A DNA stretch of 11,218 nt from Clostridiales bacterium (lineage in GTDB: Bacteria; Bacillota; Clostridia; Christensenellales; Aristaeellaceae), in NCBI GenBank assembly GCA_004556545.1, contig SFGO01000090.1, positions 1-11,218 on the forward strand, read 5' to 3'. The notes below the pieces were generated by a model. The model searched no databases and was not told the DNA's origin. It saw nothing but the letters and a program-made list of their open reading frames with translations. Numbering within the stretch: position 1 is the first letter of the stretch; the number at the start of each line of letters is the position of its first letter. Both the position numbers and the translations under genes were made by a program. Positions 1 to 5,619 of the stretch are shown here, piece after piece.

Positions 1-28
1 CATATCGTGCCGTCGATAGCTGTTCTCC

Positions 29-60
29 ATGAAGAAACACCCCTGTGCGTTTTTCTTCAT
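29..60 (+). terminator. Imperfect inverted repeat upstream of ald
   Basis: ATGAAGAAA (29-37) is complementary to TTTCTTCAT (52-60), and CAC (38-40) can pair with GTG (45-47) around a CCCT loop, leaving a CGTT bulge (48-51). The run of T in the right arm suggests a terminator for a gene lying before the window, possibly working in both directions. The stem is AT-rich with a bulge, so it is weak, and no upstream gene is visible to confirm the role. Confidence 0.3.
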
Positions 61-72
61 TATACCACAAAA

Positions 73-94
73 CGACACTTTTGTCGACAGTGTC
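73..94. promoter_or_regulatory. Nested palindromes in front of ald (possible operator)
   Basis: Three palindromes overlap within 22 bp: CGACA-CTTT-TGTCG (73-86), the perfect TGTCGACA (82-89), and GACAC (74-78) with GTGTC (90-94). They lie 16-50 bp before the ribosome binding site of alanine dehydrogenase, where a repressor or activator site would be expected. A TAGTAT at 95-100 could be a -10 element, but no good -35 matches it. The regulator is unknown. Confidence 0.25.
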
Positions 95-125
95 TAGTAT
101 GCGGCAAACAGGAGGGGTTTGCAAA

Positions 126-1229
126 GTGATGATCGGATGCACCAGAGAACGAAAGAACCACGAATACCGGGTCGGGCTTACGCCCGGAAATGTACGGGCC
201 TATATCCAGGCGGGACACACCGTGCTGATGGAACGGGGCGCAGGCGTGGACAGCGGATTTACCGACGAGGAGTATGCGGCGCAGGGGGCTGAAATAATAC
301 CGAGCGCCGAGGAAATCTGCCAGCGCTGTGAAATGCTCGTCAAGGTGAAAGAACCGGAACCGGGCGAGTTTCCTCTGCTCAAAAAAGGCATGATTCTCTA
401 CACTTACCTACATCTGGCGGCATTCCCGGAACTGGCGCAATACCTGTTGGAAAACGAGGTTTCCGCCGTAGCCTATGAAACCGTCCGGGATTCGGCAGGC
501 AGTCTGCCCTGTCTGCGGCCGATGAGTGAAATCGCCGGACGGCTGAGCGTGCAGGAGGGCGCGAAATATCTGGAATACGCCTACGGCGGGCACGGCATCC
601 TGCTGGGGGGCGTGCCGGGCGTAGAACGCGGTAAAGTGGTCATTATCGGCGGCGGTATCGCCGGAACCTATGCGGCCAAGGCCGCCGTGGGCATGGGCGC
701 GGAGGTGACGGTGATTGACAACAATCTCAATCGGCTGGTGTATCTGGACGATATCTTCGGCGCGTCCATCACCACGCTGTATTCCACCGAAACGAATATC
801 GCCAGAGCCGTCTCGCAGGCCGATCTGGTGATCGGCACGGTGCTCATTCCCGGCGCGACCGCGCCCAAGCTCATTCGCCGCGAGTACCTTTCCATGATGA
901 AAAGAGGCGCGGTGATCGTGGACGTGGCCATCGATCAGGGCGGCTGCTGTGAAACCTCCCACGTGACCTTCCACGACGATCCCGTGTTCGTTGAAGAGGG
1001 CGTGGTGCATTACTGCGTGGGCAATATGCCGGGCGCGGTGCCCCGTACCAGCACCATTGCGCTGACGAACGCCACGCTTCGCTACGGGCTTGCCATCGCG
1101 AAGCACGGCCTGGAGGATGCCTGCCGCCGGGACGCCGGTCTTGCCATGGGGGTCAATACCTGTCAGGGCAGATGTACAAATCAAAACGTCGCCGAGAGTC
1201 TCGGAGTGACGTACTCGGCGATGTTCTGA
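126..1229 (+). CDS. ald: Alanine dehydrogenase
   Basis: This enzyme catalyses reversible NAD-dependent oxidative deamination of L-alanine to pyruvate and ammonia in the cytoplasm. The product is 367 aa, close to the usual ~370. The GTG at 126 is chosen because it lies 8 nt after a strong ribosome binding site (AGGAGGGG, 110-117) and makes the numbering match the family: Arg15 in the N-terminal KNHEYR motif, Lys75 (VKVKEP) and His96 (YLHLAA) are the substrate-binding and catalytic residues. ATG at 129 is the alternative. The NAD-binding Rossmann fold follows, with GGGIAG at about 177-182 and the ribose-binding Asp at about 200 (VID). The conserved DVAIDQGG (catalytic Asp about 272) and NMPGAVPRTST motifs close the active site. 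No residue is missing. It appears monocistronic, with candidate terminators downstream. Confusion with the transhydrogenase alpha subunit is unlikely given the length and the DQGG motif. Confidence 0.95.
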   Translation: MMIGCTRERKNHEYRVGLTPGNVRAYIQAGHTVLMERGAGVDSGFTDEEYAAQGAEIIPSAEEICQRCEMLVKVKEPEPGEFPLLKKGMILYTYLHLAAFPELAQYLLENEVSAVAYETVRDSAGSLPCLRPMSEIAGRLSVQEGAKYLEYAYGGHGILLGGVPGVERGKVVIIGGGIAGTYAAKAAVGMGAEVTVIDNNLNRLVYLDDIFGASITTLYSTETNIARAVSQADLVIGTVLIPGATAPKLIRREYLSMMKRGAVIVDVAIDQGGCCETSHVTFHDDPVFVEEGVVHYCVGNMPGAVPRTSTIALTNATLRYGLAIAKHGLEDACRRDAGLAMGVNTCQGRCTNQNVAESLGVTYSAMF

Positions 1230-1237
1230 GCGAACGC

Positions 1238-1282
1238 TTCAGGGAGTATACGCTTGTATACTCCCCCAGGCTCTCGAAAAAA
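1238..1282 (+). repeat. Gene-end palindromic repeat, copy 1
   Basis: The unit begins with TTCA, then the perfect stem GGGAGTATAC-GCTT-GTATACTCCC (1242-1265), then CAGGC (1267-1271), TC (1274-1275) and six A (1277-1282). It starts 8 bp after the ald stop codon. A second copy lies on the opposite strand at 1669-1712 with the same order of parts: the stem is identical, the loop is AAGC, there are a few substitutions and one base is absent. The arrangement suggests a dispersed element that sits after genes, perhaps acting in termination or mRNA 3'-end stability. Confidence 0.7.
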
Positions 1283-1294
1283 CCCCTGGGAGGC

Positions 1295-1321
1295 ATCGGA
1301 GGGCCGCAGCCCTCCGATTTT
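1295..1321 (+). terminator. Rho-independent terminator candidate after ald
   Basis: ATCGGAGGGC (1295-1304) and GCCCTCCGAT (1309-1318) form a perfect 10-bp GC-rich stem with a CGCA loop, followed by a short T stretch (TTTTGATT from 1318). It lies 66 bp after the ald stop and is the strongest single terminator stem on that side. The T run is short, so it could also be part of a repeat family. Confidence 0.55.
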
Positions 1322-1325
1322 GATT

Positions 1326-1356
1326 CCGAAACCGGCGGCGTGTACGTCGGTTTCGG
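1326..1356. repeat. Inverted repeat CCGAAACCG / CGGTTTCGG
   Basis: CCGAAACCG (1326-1334) and CGGTTTCGG (1348-1356) are perfect 9-bp arms around a 13-nt GC-rich loop. The repeat lies 7 bp after the terminator stem and 1 bp before the CCTTGC palindrome, so three hairpins follow each other almost without a gap. No function can be assigned. Confidence 0.5.
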
Positions 1357-1357
1357 C

Positions 1358-1376
1358 TGCCTTGCGCAGCAAGGCT
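1358..1376. repeat. 19-bp palindromic repeat, copy 1
   Basis: TGCCTTGCGCAGCAAGGCT contains the stem CCTTGC-GCA-GCAAGG and recurs exactly at 1565-1583. A further pairing, CAGCAAG (1367-1373) with CTTGCTG (1380-1386), could form instead, so this site has two mutually exclusive hairpins. Confidence 0.65.
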
Positions 1377-1411
1377 CAGCTTGCTGAAAAACCCCTATCA
1401 TAAAACCGGCT

Positions 1412-1434
1412 CACAAAATCGCTGAAATTTTGTG
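1412..1434. repeat. Inverted repeat CACAAAAT / ATTTTGTG
   Basis: The 8-bp arms CACAAAAT (1412-1419) and ATTTTGTG (1427-1434) enclose a CGCTGAA loop. The stem is AT-rich and not followed by a T run, so it is not a standard terminator. It could be a protein-binding palindrome or part of the surrounding structured region. Confidence 0.4.
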
Positions 1435-1455
1435 CCTCTCAGAATGATTTTTAGC

Positions 1456-1504
1456 CTATAACGTGAGAAAAAGGGAAGCCTCGTTTTCTTTCGTTGCGTT
1501 ATAG
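1456..1504. repeat. Long-range inverted repeat CTATAACG / CGTTATAG
   Basis: CTATAACG (1456-1463) and CGTTATAG (1497-1504) are perfect arms 33 nt apart. A shorter internal pairing between GAAAA (about 1467) and TTTTC (about 1484) could extend it into a branched stem. The function is unknown. Confidence 0.35.
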
Positions 1505-1564
1505 AGCGATATTTTGCAGGGGTTATGGACGTCTTTTTGAAGAGGGGACTTTGTCAACGGGCTG

Positions 1565-1583
1565 TGCCTTGCGCAGCAAGGCT
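1565..1583. repeat. 19-bp palindromic repeat, copy 2
   Basis: This is an exact second copy of the palindrome at 1358-1376, 188 bp apart centre to centre on the gene-free stretch. As it is palindromic, its orientation cannot be read from the core. The two copies lie roughly symmetrically between the two outer gene-end repeats, about 93 and 101 bp from them. Confidence 0.65.
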
Positions 1584-1652
1584 TTCCTTACGCGCTTTGC
1601 CGCCCGGCGAGCCGCAGGCAAGCAGGCAACGTGCGCTTCTCGGCAGAAAAGA

Positions 1653-1674
1653 TCGCCGTCTGGCGAGCTTTTTT
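1653..1674. terminator. Hairpin with T tract, possibly bidirectional terminator
   Basis: TCGCC-GTCT-GGCGA (1653-1666) is followed by GC and six T (1669-1674), and preceded by AAAAGA that could pair with the T run. Read on the minus strand the same stem follows A residues and leads into TCTTTT, so it could stop transcripts from both convergent genes. An overlapping alternative pairs GCCGTC (1655-1660) with GACGGC (1675-1680). Confidence 0.45.
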
Positions 1675-1712
1675 GACGGCCTGAGGGAGTATACGCTTGT
1701 ATACTCCCTGAA
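1669..1712 (-). repeat. Gene-end palindromic repeat, copy 2
   Basis: On the minus strand this reads TTCA, the stem GGGAGTATAC-AAGC-GTATACTCCC (1685-1708), CAGGC, TC and six A, matching the unit at 1238-1282 part by part. It begins 21 bp after the sortase stop codon, so each copy has the same orientation relative to its gene. Together the copies form inverted repeats ~475 bp apart end to end, which could also be read as the termini of a small non-autonomous element. The shared placement behind two genes favours a gene-end element. Confidence 0.7.
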
Positions 1713-1733
1713 AATCTGCCTGTTTACCAAATA

Positions 1734-2536
1734 TTAGTGTGCGGCGCTTTGGGCAACCCTCGCCTGTAAATCTTCTTCCGTTTCATTTTCGCGCAGCGCG
1801 CGAAAAAACACCATCAGCCTTCCGTCCGGATCAGCATAGCTGCATGTGACCAATACAAGGATTCTGTCTTGCGGCCTTACCTCCACTGGAATATTTAGCA
1901 GCGAGCGCTCCTGGATTTCTTCCAGAAACGCCTGAATTTTGGAGACGTTGCCGCTTCTGCAGGTGTCAAAGCGCCGCAGGAAAAAATAATTGTGGTCGCC
2001 CGGAAGCATGGAAGCGTCAAATACCGAAAAAACCACATAGTTTCTCGCGGCGTCATCCTGAAGCGTATCCCATTGGATGACAGCGTTTTCCTGCATATGC
2101 CGAAGTTCTTGATACTGGGAAAGCTTTCCGAACATACCGCCGTTTTTTCTGTTATGACCATACAGGATCACATAGGAATCTGTGCCCCAATCCGCATTTT
2201 CTACATCGGCAAAGACGGCCCCCTCTTTGCTTTTTGCCTGCCTGAAGTTATGGTTCAGATAGTACTCGTTATCCCGATATACCACCGGCTCATCGACCAG
2301 ATTACCAACCTTGAGCCAGCCGATCAGATCGTTGTTGGTTTCCCAAAGGTCTTTGAAACGATCTGGGAGTTCGCCTGTCTGTGCATCGAAACCATCGTGA
2401 TTTCTTCCTGCCATTGCATAACGGCCAAAATCACCAACAGAATCACCATCACCAGACAAGCAATGATACCGAGAATATGCAGGATTTTGTATTTCCGGGT
2501 GCGCCCGTACACTTTGGCTGTTTTCTCTTTCTTCAT
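1734..2536 (-). pseudogene. Class B sortase, frameshifted as written
   Basis: Class B sortases are membrane transpeptidases that cut a sorting motif and attach the protein to the cell wall. The C-terminal frame (1734 to ~2400) has the family signatures: NNDLIGW and DNEYYLNHNF, catalytic His (YGHN, codon 2154-2156), catalytic Cys (VTCSY, 1842-1844) and Arg (DGRLMVFF, 1818-1820). The N-terminus lies in another frame, from ATG 2534-2536: a Lys/Arg-rich cytoplasmic tail and one membrane helix (HILGIIACLVMVILLVILAV). It is preceded by AAAAGGAGGG at a long 12-13-nt spacing. The frames fit if one base is missing between about 2345 and 2430; the AAA within GAAGAAATC near 2401 is a candidate. A joined protein would be ~267 aa, normal for the family. 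The start at 2618 in the C-terminal frame is not used, since that stretch covers a terminator and resembles no sortase. The likely substrate is the surface protein encoded just before it. Confidence 0.85.
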
Positions 2537-2583
2537 TGGATGAATCGTCCCTCCTTTTCTGACAACGCATTAGATGGAAAAGG

Positions 2584-2612
2584 AAGGCGAGGCTTTGATT
2601 GCTCCCCGCCTT
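2584..2612 (-). terminator. Terminator-like hairpin between surface protein and sortase
   Basis: On the minus strand AAGGCGGGG (2612-2604) pairs with CCTCGCCTT (2592-2584) along nine positions with one G-T wobble and an 11-nt loop. CC and four T follow. It starts 8 bp after the surface-protein stop codon and ends 47 bp before the sortase start. Partial termination here would give more substrate than enzyme, an expected stoichiometry, but that is inference. Confidence 0.5.
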
Positions 2613-2620
2613 TTTCATGC

Positions 2621-4879
2621 CTAAACGAGTTCTTCTTTTCTGCGGAAGAAAAACGCCGCCGCAAGGCTGAGCACTGCGCCTGTTGCAAGTGTTATCTGAC
2701 CTATAGGCGAATGATCGCCCGTTTTGGGCACGTCGCCGTATTTTTCCTTCTCGTCCTCAGAGTAAGTAAAATAATAGGCCGACCAGCATATCTCTTCCAT
2801 TTCAACATGGGTATCGCTGGATACGAAAGTAACCACCGGGTCAGCGACGGTAAAGCCAAAATGAATGCTCAGATCAACGGCCTGTGAGGCGGAACCGGCT
2901 CCGATAAAGGTTTGAGAGCCGTTTGGGAAGATATCGCTCACATCACAATGAAACAGATACACACCGTTCTGAAGATTCTGCGTGCCCGTCAGGTTCAGGG
3001 TAACGGAAATGCCGGAGGCCAGCTTGACTCCCTTAAGGGTATAGGAACCGTCGCCATTGTAGACAGCCTTTCCAATTTGCTTTTGATCGTCGCCGCTCGC
3101 ATCTCCGCAAAGGCGAAACGCGGCTACCTGCTCGGCTCCGGCCATTACATAGACAACCAGACTGCTGGTGGTGTTGTCGGGAATGATCGTCATTGTGACT
3201 CCGATGTCCGTATTGTATTTTTCCGTTCCCGTTTCCTTTTCATGTACGGTCAGCCGGATTTCTTTCGCAAAGTCGTCCTTTGTGAGCAGCGTATTCCCTG
3301 CGTCGGCTTTCTGACCGTCCATACCGATCAGGTATTGATAGATCCTGTTCACAATCTCCTTTTTCCCCGCTTCCGTCACCGAGAAGAGGCTGCCGCCCTG
3401 ATAGTACTTGCCCACAACATCATCTGGACTCAGCCGTGTACTTCCGCTGTTTGCATAGTACCAGATGGCAGCCTGGGTGGCGGCTAACGCCATACCGTCC
3501 GTAATTTGCGCTGACTGCTCAAGGGTTACGATGTTTGCCTCTACCAGCATTTGACGAAAGGCGTCCAGACTGCCGGTAGAAGGCGTGGACGGATCGGAGC
3601 CGGTGTTCGCAACGCCCCAGTAACCGTTCAGCGCAATAGCGCGGAGCTTGTCCTCATGCTCGATAAAGTCCGCATCCTCCAGCCGTTGCATGTTGTAGGG
3701 CGCTCCCGCTGCCGGAGAAACCTCGAAGTCGCTGCAATAGACATAGTATTTTTGGCCGTCGGCGCCTTGCAGAACAAACTGATGGGGCTGCCAGGTATCG
3801 ACATCATCCGCCTTAATGCGAATGGCGCTTTCCAGACCATATTCGCCCAGCCATTGAAAATGCTGCTCCAGCGATGCGTTATATTCTTTGAGGACATAAG
3901 GGCGGTTGTATAGATCTTTGTTGAGAATGATCGTTCCATCTCCAGCGTTGGCGACACCTGGCAGGAAGGTTGTCAGCGTGCCGGGATCGAACGACGAGCC
4001 ATCCTCCACCTGTCCCATCCAGCCCGTCACGGTACGATAACCGCCGGAAACAGACCCGCTTTTGCTGTCGCTTTCCCTTCGAACAACCGTGGTTTTTGTA
4101 CTGGTCAGCTTCTTCAGGCCGTTTTCCAGTGTTTCCACATAAGTAGTCACCGCAATATAGCGGCCAAGCACAGGATTGGAATATCGGACGGGAACGCCGT
4201 TTTCAATGGTCGCCACCGTATAGCCGACAAGGTTGTTGCTTTCATTGCGGATTTCCATCAGCATTTCGCCGTTGTATATGTTCCCCTGCGCGTCAAGCTC
4301 CGGATCCGGTCGTACCGCCGGCGGCTGAGGAGGCTCGTATTCGAGCTCCGTCCAACCTCCGTCCGCGTGAATAGCGGCCTGAGGGGGCGGTTCAGAGTGG
4401 AGCGTGGTGGTAACGGACGTGGACTCGGTTCGAGTTTTCTGGATGCTGTAAGCGGTAATGCGCCCCTGATTGTCCCGTCTGCAGGTTACGATTTCCGTTG
4501 TCACCGTGCCGTCGGGAAGAGAAATGATCCGTGTGTAGGTCGTGTCATGTTCATGGGTTTCTACCAAAATGTTGGTAATGACGCCGCTATCTTCGCTGCT
4601 GCTTCCCCCTGTAAGCCATTCAGGCCCGGCTTCGCCGGTTGGCCGAACCCAGCTTGGAAGCCCCAGCGTGTCCTCGTTGAACCATGCGGCGGCGTCTTCT
4701 CTTTGCGTTTCCTCGCCGCCTGGCGTTAGCGTGACGGTAACATCCGGCACTTCGGTATGGACGTCAGGCTCGCCCACGCCAGTTTGTCCCACTCCATTCT
4801 CCGTTTGAATTTCGGTTTCCGTTTCAGCAGCGGTGGTAGCTATTGTTGTCTGACCCCCCCCCCGCATTTTTTTCTGCAT
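2621..4879 (-). CDS. Thioester-domain cell-wall-anchored surface protein, C-terminal part
   Basis: This frame carries the body and anchor of the exported protein whose signal peptide is encoded at 4824-5324. The first nine codons are out-of-frame sequence around a G run, so authentic coding starts near 4853 and no ribosome binding site is expected here. Numbered from 4879: a Thr/Glu-rich stalk (about 10-170), beta-rich segments (about 110-300), then a Cys-Gln thioester domain (about 325-520) with Cys382 (VYCSD, codon 3734-3736) and Gln469 in TQAAIW (3473-3475). These two residues form an internal thioester that in characterised Gram-positive adhesins bonds covalently to host ligands. A probable beta-sandwich domain follows (about 535-690). 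The C-terminus is a sorting signal: VPKTGD (717-722), a hydrophobic stretch (about 727-745) and RRKEELV. VPKTG resembles the (S/P)PXTG motifs used by clostridial class B sortases such as that of C. difficile, and a class B sortase gene follows. The stop is TAG (2621-2623). Confidence 0.85.
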   Translation of the reverse strand: MQKKMRGGGQTTIATTAAETETEIQTENGVGQTGVGEPDVHTEVPDVTVTLTPGGEETQREDAAAWFNEDTLGLPSWVRPTGEAGPEWLTGGSSSEDSGVITNILVETHEHDTTYTRIISLPDGTVTTEIVTCRRDNQGRITAYSIQKTRTESTSVTTTLHSEPPPQAAIHADGGWTELEYEPPQPPAVRPDPELDAQGNIYNGEMLMEIRNESNNLVGYTVATIENGVPVRYSNPVLGRYIAVTTYVETLENGLKKLTSTKTTVVRRESDSKSGSVSGGYRTVTGWMGQVEDGSSFDPGTLTTFLPGVANAGDGTIILNKDLYNRPYVLKEYNASLEQHFQWLGEYGLESAIRIKADDVDTWQPHQFVLQGADGQKYYVYCSDFEVSPAAGAPYNMQRLEDADFIEHEDKLRAIALNGYWGVANTGSDPSTPSTGSLDAFRQMLVEANIVTLEQSAQITDGMALAATQAAIWYYANSGSTRLSPDDVVGKYYQGGSLFSVTEAGKKEIVNRIYQYLIGMDGQKADAGNTLLTKDDFAKEIRLTVHEKETGTEKYNTDIGVTMTIIPDNTTSSLVVYVMAGAEQVAAFRLCGDASGDDQKQIGKAVYNGDGSYTLKGVKLASGISVTLNLTGTQNLQNGVYLFHCDVSDIFPNGSQTFIGAGSASQAVDLSIHFGFTVADPVVTFVSSDTHVEMEEICWSAYYFTYSEDEKEKYGDVPKTGDHSPIGQITLATGAVLSLAAAFFFRRKEELV

Positions 4880-5324
4880 GAACCAGTTCGCCGTTCTGGC
4901 TCACGGTTTCTTCTGATTCGCTGTGTTCCTGCCCTTCCACAAGGATTCCGGGAGGGGGCTCTCCTTCGGGAGAAACGCCGAACCATTCGGTATCTGTAAC
5001 GGTTGTCGTTATGACTTCGCCGGATGGGCCGGACTCTGTGGTTGTTTGCGTCGTTTCCGTTACCGCAGGATCGTCCGGCGTGCCTGCACCGGTGCTTTGA
5101 GCCGTTGGAGCGTTGCCTGCCTCCTGCTCCAGCGAAATGGTTACCGTCACTTCGTTTACGGATTCAACGCCTTCTGTTGAAACAACGCCTGTTTCCCGGG
5201 TTTCAGCCGCAGACGAATGATTCGGCTCACCGGTCTGCTCTGCCAGAGCAACTGTGGCAAACAAGTTTGCGAACATCGTCATGCTTAACAAGCATGCCAT
5301 AAGTATTCGGAAGGTTTTTGTCAT
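4824..5324 (-). CDS. Thioester surface protein, N-terminal part (signal peptide and stalk)
   Basis: This is the 5' part of the cell-wall-anchored protein. ATG 5322-5324 follows AAGGAGG (5332-5338) at 7 nt. Residues 1-29 form a Sec signal peptide (Lys, Arg, then a hydrophobic core ending VALA, cleaved before EQTGEP). Residues 30-157 are low-complexity, acidic, Thr/Ser/Glu/Pro-rich sequence, a typical stalk. The frame runs to the G tract (4854-4863), then reads nine unrelated residues to a stop at 4824-4826. As written the product would be a 166-aa secreted fragment with no anchor and no thioester domain. If the tract had nine or twelve G, the frame would pass into the C-terminal part and give about 900 aa. 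The acidic Thr-rich composition continues directly on the far side (TTIATTAAETETEIQ), good evidence that the two frames are one gene. Confidence 0.8.
   Translation of the reverse strand: MTKTFRILMACLLSMTMFANLFATVALAEQTGEPNHSSAAETRETGVVSTEGVESVNEVTVTISLEQEAGNAPTAQSTGAGTPDDPAVTETTQTTTESGPSGEVITTTVTDTEWFGVSPEGEPPPGILVEGQEHSESEETVSQNGELVHAEKNAGGGSDNNSYHRC
4854..4863 (-). repeat. Ten-G homopolymer at the frame break (candidate phase-variation tract)
   Basis: Ten consecutive C on the plus strand are ten G on the coding strand of the surface protein gene, within codon 155 onward of the N-terminal frame. Seven A (4867-4873) lie three bases upstream in the reading direction. Reading GCG-GGG-GGG-GGG ends the protein nine codons later. 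With 9 or 12 G the reading becomes ...GGT-CAG and enters the 743-codon downstream frame. This is the arrangement of slipped-strand contingency loci. A sequencing or assembly miscount of the homopolymer is the main alternative. Confidence 0.75.
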
Positions 5325-5360
5325 GTCGTCGCCTCCTTACACATACAGGTCTGTTGTTTT

Positions 5361-5388
5361 TTCATACAAAATCATAAATCTGTAACAA
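5361..5388 (-). promoter_or_regulatory. Candidate promoter of the surface-protein operon
   Basis: On the minus strand TTGTTA (5388-5383) and TATGAA (5366-5361) are 16 nt apart, an acceptable vegetative -35/-10 pair. It would give a leader of about 30 nt before AAGGAGG (5338-5332) and the ATG at 5324. It is the best match in the divergent region but not a strong consensus. Confidence 0.4.
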
Positions 5389-5390
5389 CG

Positions 5391-5421
5391 GAAACGCATC
5401 AGAAAAGAAACGGCATCAGAA
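5391..5421. repeat. Direct repeat upstream of the surface-protein promoter
   Basis: GAAACG-CATCAGAA (5391-5404) and GAAACGGCATCAGAA (5407-5421) are near-identical, differing by one inserted G, with starts 16 bp apart. They lie immediately upstream of the -35 hexamer of the minus-strand promoter, a usual place for an activator's tandem half-sites. The regulator is unknown. Confidence 0.4.
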
Positions 5422-5498
5422 GTATTGGAAGAAAAAAACGTACAGGAGCAATAGAATCGATACAATACAAGGAACAGAACAGCAAGCCAATCAATCAC

Positions 5499-5530
5499 AA
5501 GCCTGGACAAGCAAACCCATACAGGCTTTT
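5499..5530 (+). terminator. Hairpin with T run in the divergent region
   Basis: AAGCCTG (5499-5505) and CAGGCTT (5522-5528) pair around a 16-nt loop, followed by TT. Read on the plus strand it looks like a weak terminator or attenuator about 90 bp before nrdD. The remaining 5325-5619 sequence holds no gene. The plus strand is strikingly poor in T between 5391 and 5520 (14 of 130 bases). Confidence 0.35.
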
Positions 5531-5619
5531 CTCTAATTCAAGTTTATCATACTTCGAGCAGATGTCAATCCAGAGGCAAAGGAATTTTTAGGAAAAGTTA
5601 ATCCTTCACGTGCAGAAAT

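Larger units (their letters stand above)
1230..1733. other. Gene-free, hairpin-dense region between convergent genes
   Basis: This 504-bp stretch separates the 3' ends of ald (+) and the sortase (-). I see no credible coding frame: short open frames start without ribosome binding sites and have no recognisable domains. It holds at least eight perfect or near-perfect inverted repeats, listed separately, including two related palindromic units pointing inward from each gene, a 19-bp palindrome present twice, and two stems followed by T runs. It may be a composite of dispersed repeats and terminators or, less likely, a structured noncoding RNA. Confidence 0.6.

Noticed and set aside
408..1184. 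258-codon minus-strand open frame inside ald
   Set aside because: Antisense shadow, His/Gly/Ala-rich, with no start signal or domain.
1238..1712. CRISPR array or IS element in the gene-free region
   Set aside because: The repeats are too few, irregularly spaced and palindromic for CRISPR; there is no transposase frame. Only a small non-autonomous element remains possible.
2324..2440. Programmed ribosomal frameshift in the sortase
   Set aside because: No X-XXY-YYZ slippery heptamer or following stem is visible near the frame change; a simple indel is the better explanation.
2537..2618. ATG at 2618 as start of the sortase
   Set aside because: The encoded ~70 residues overlap a terminator hairpin and lack a membrane segment; the real N-terminus is in the other frame from 2536.
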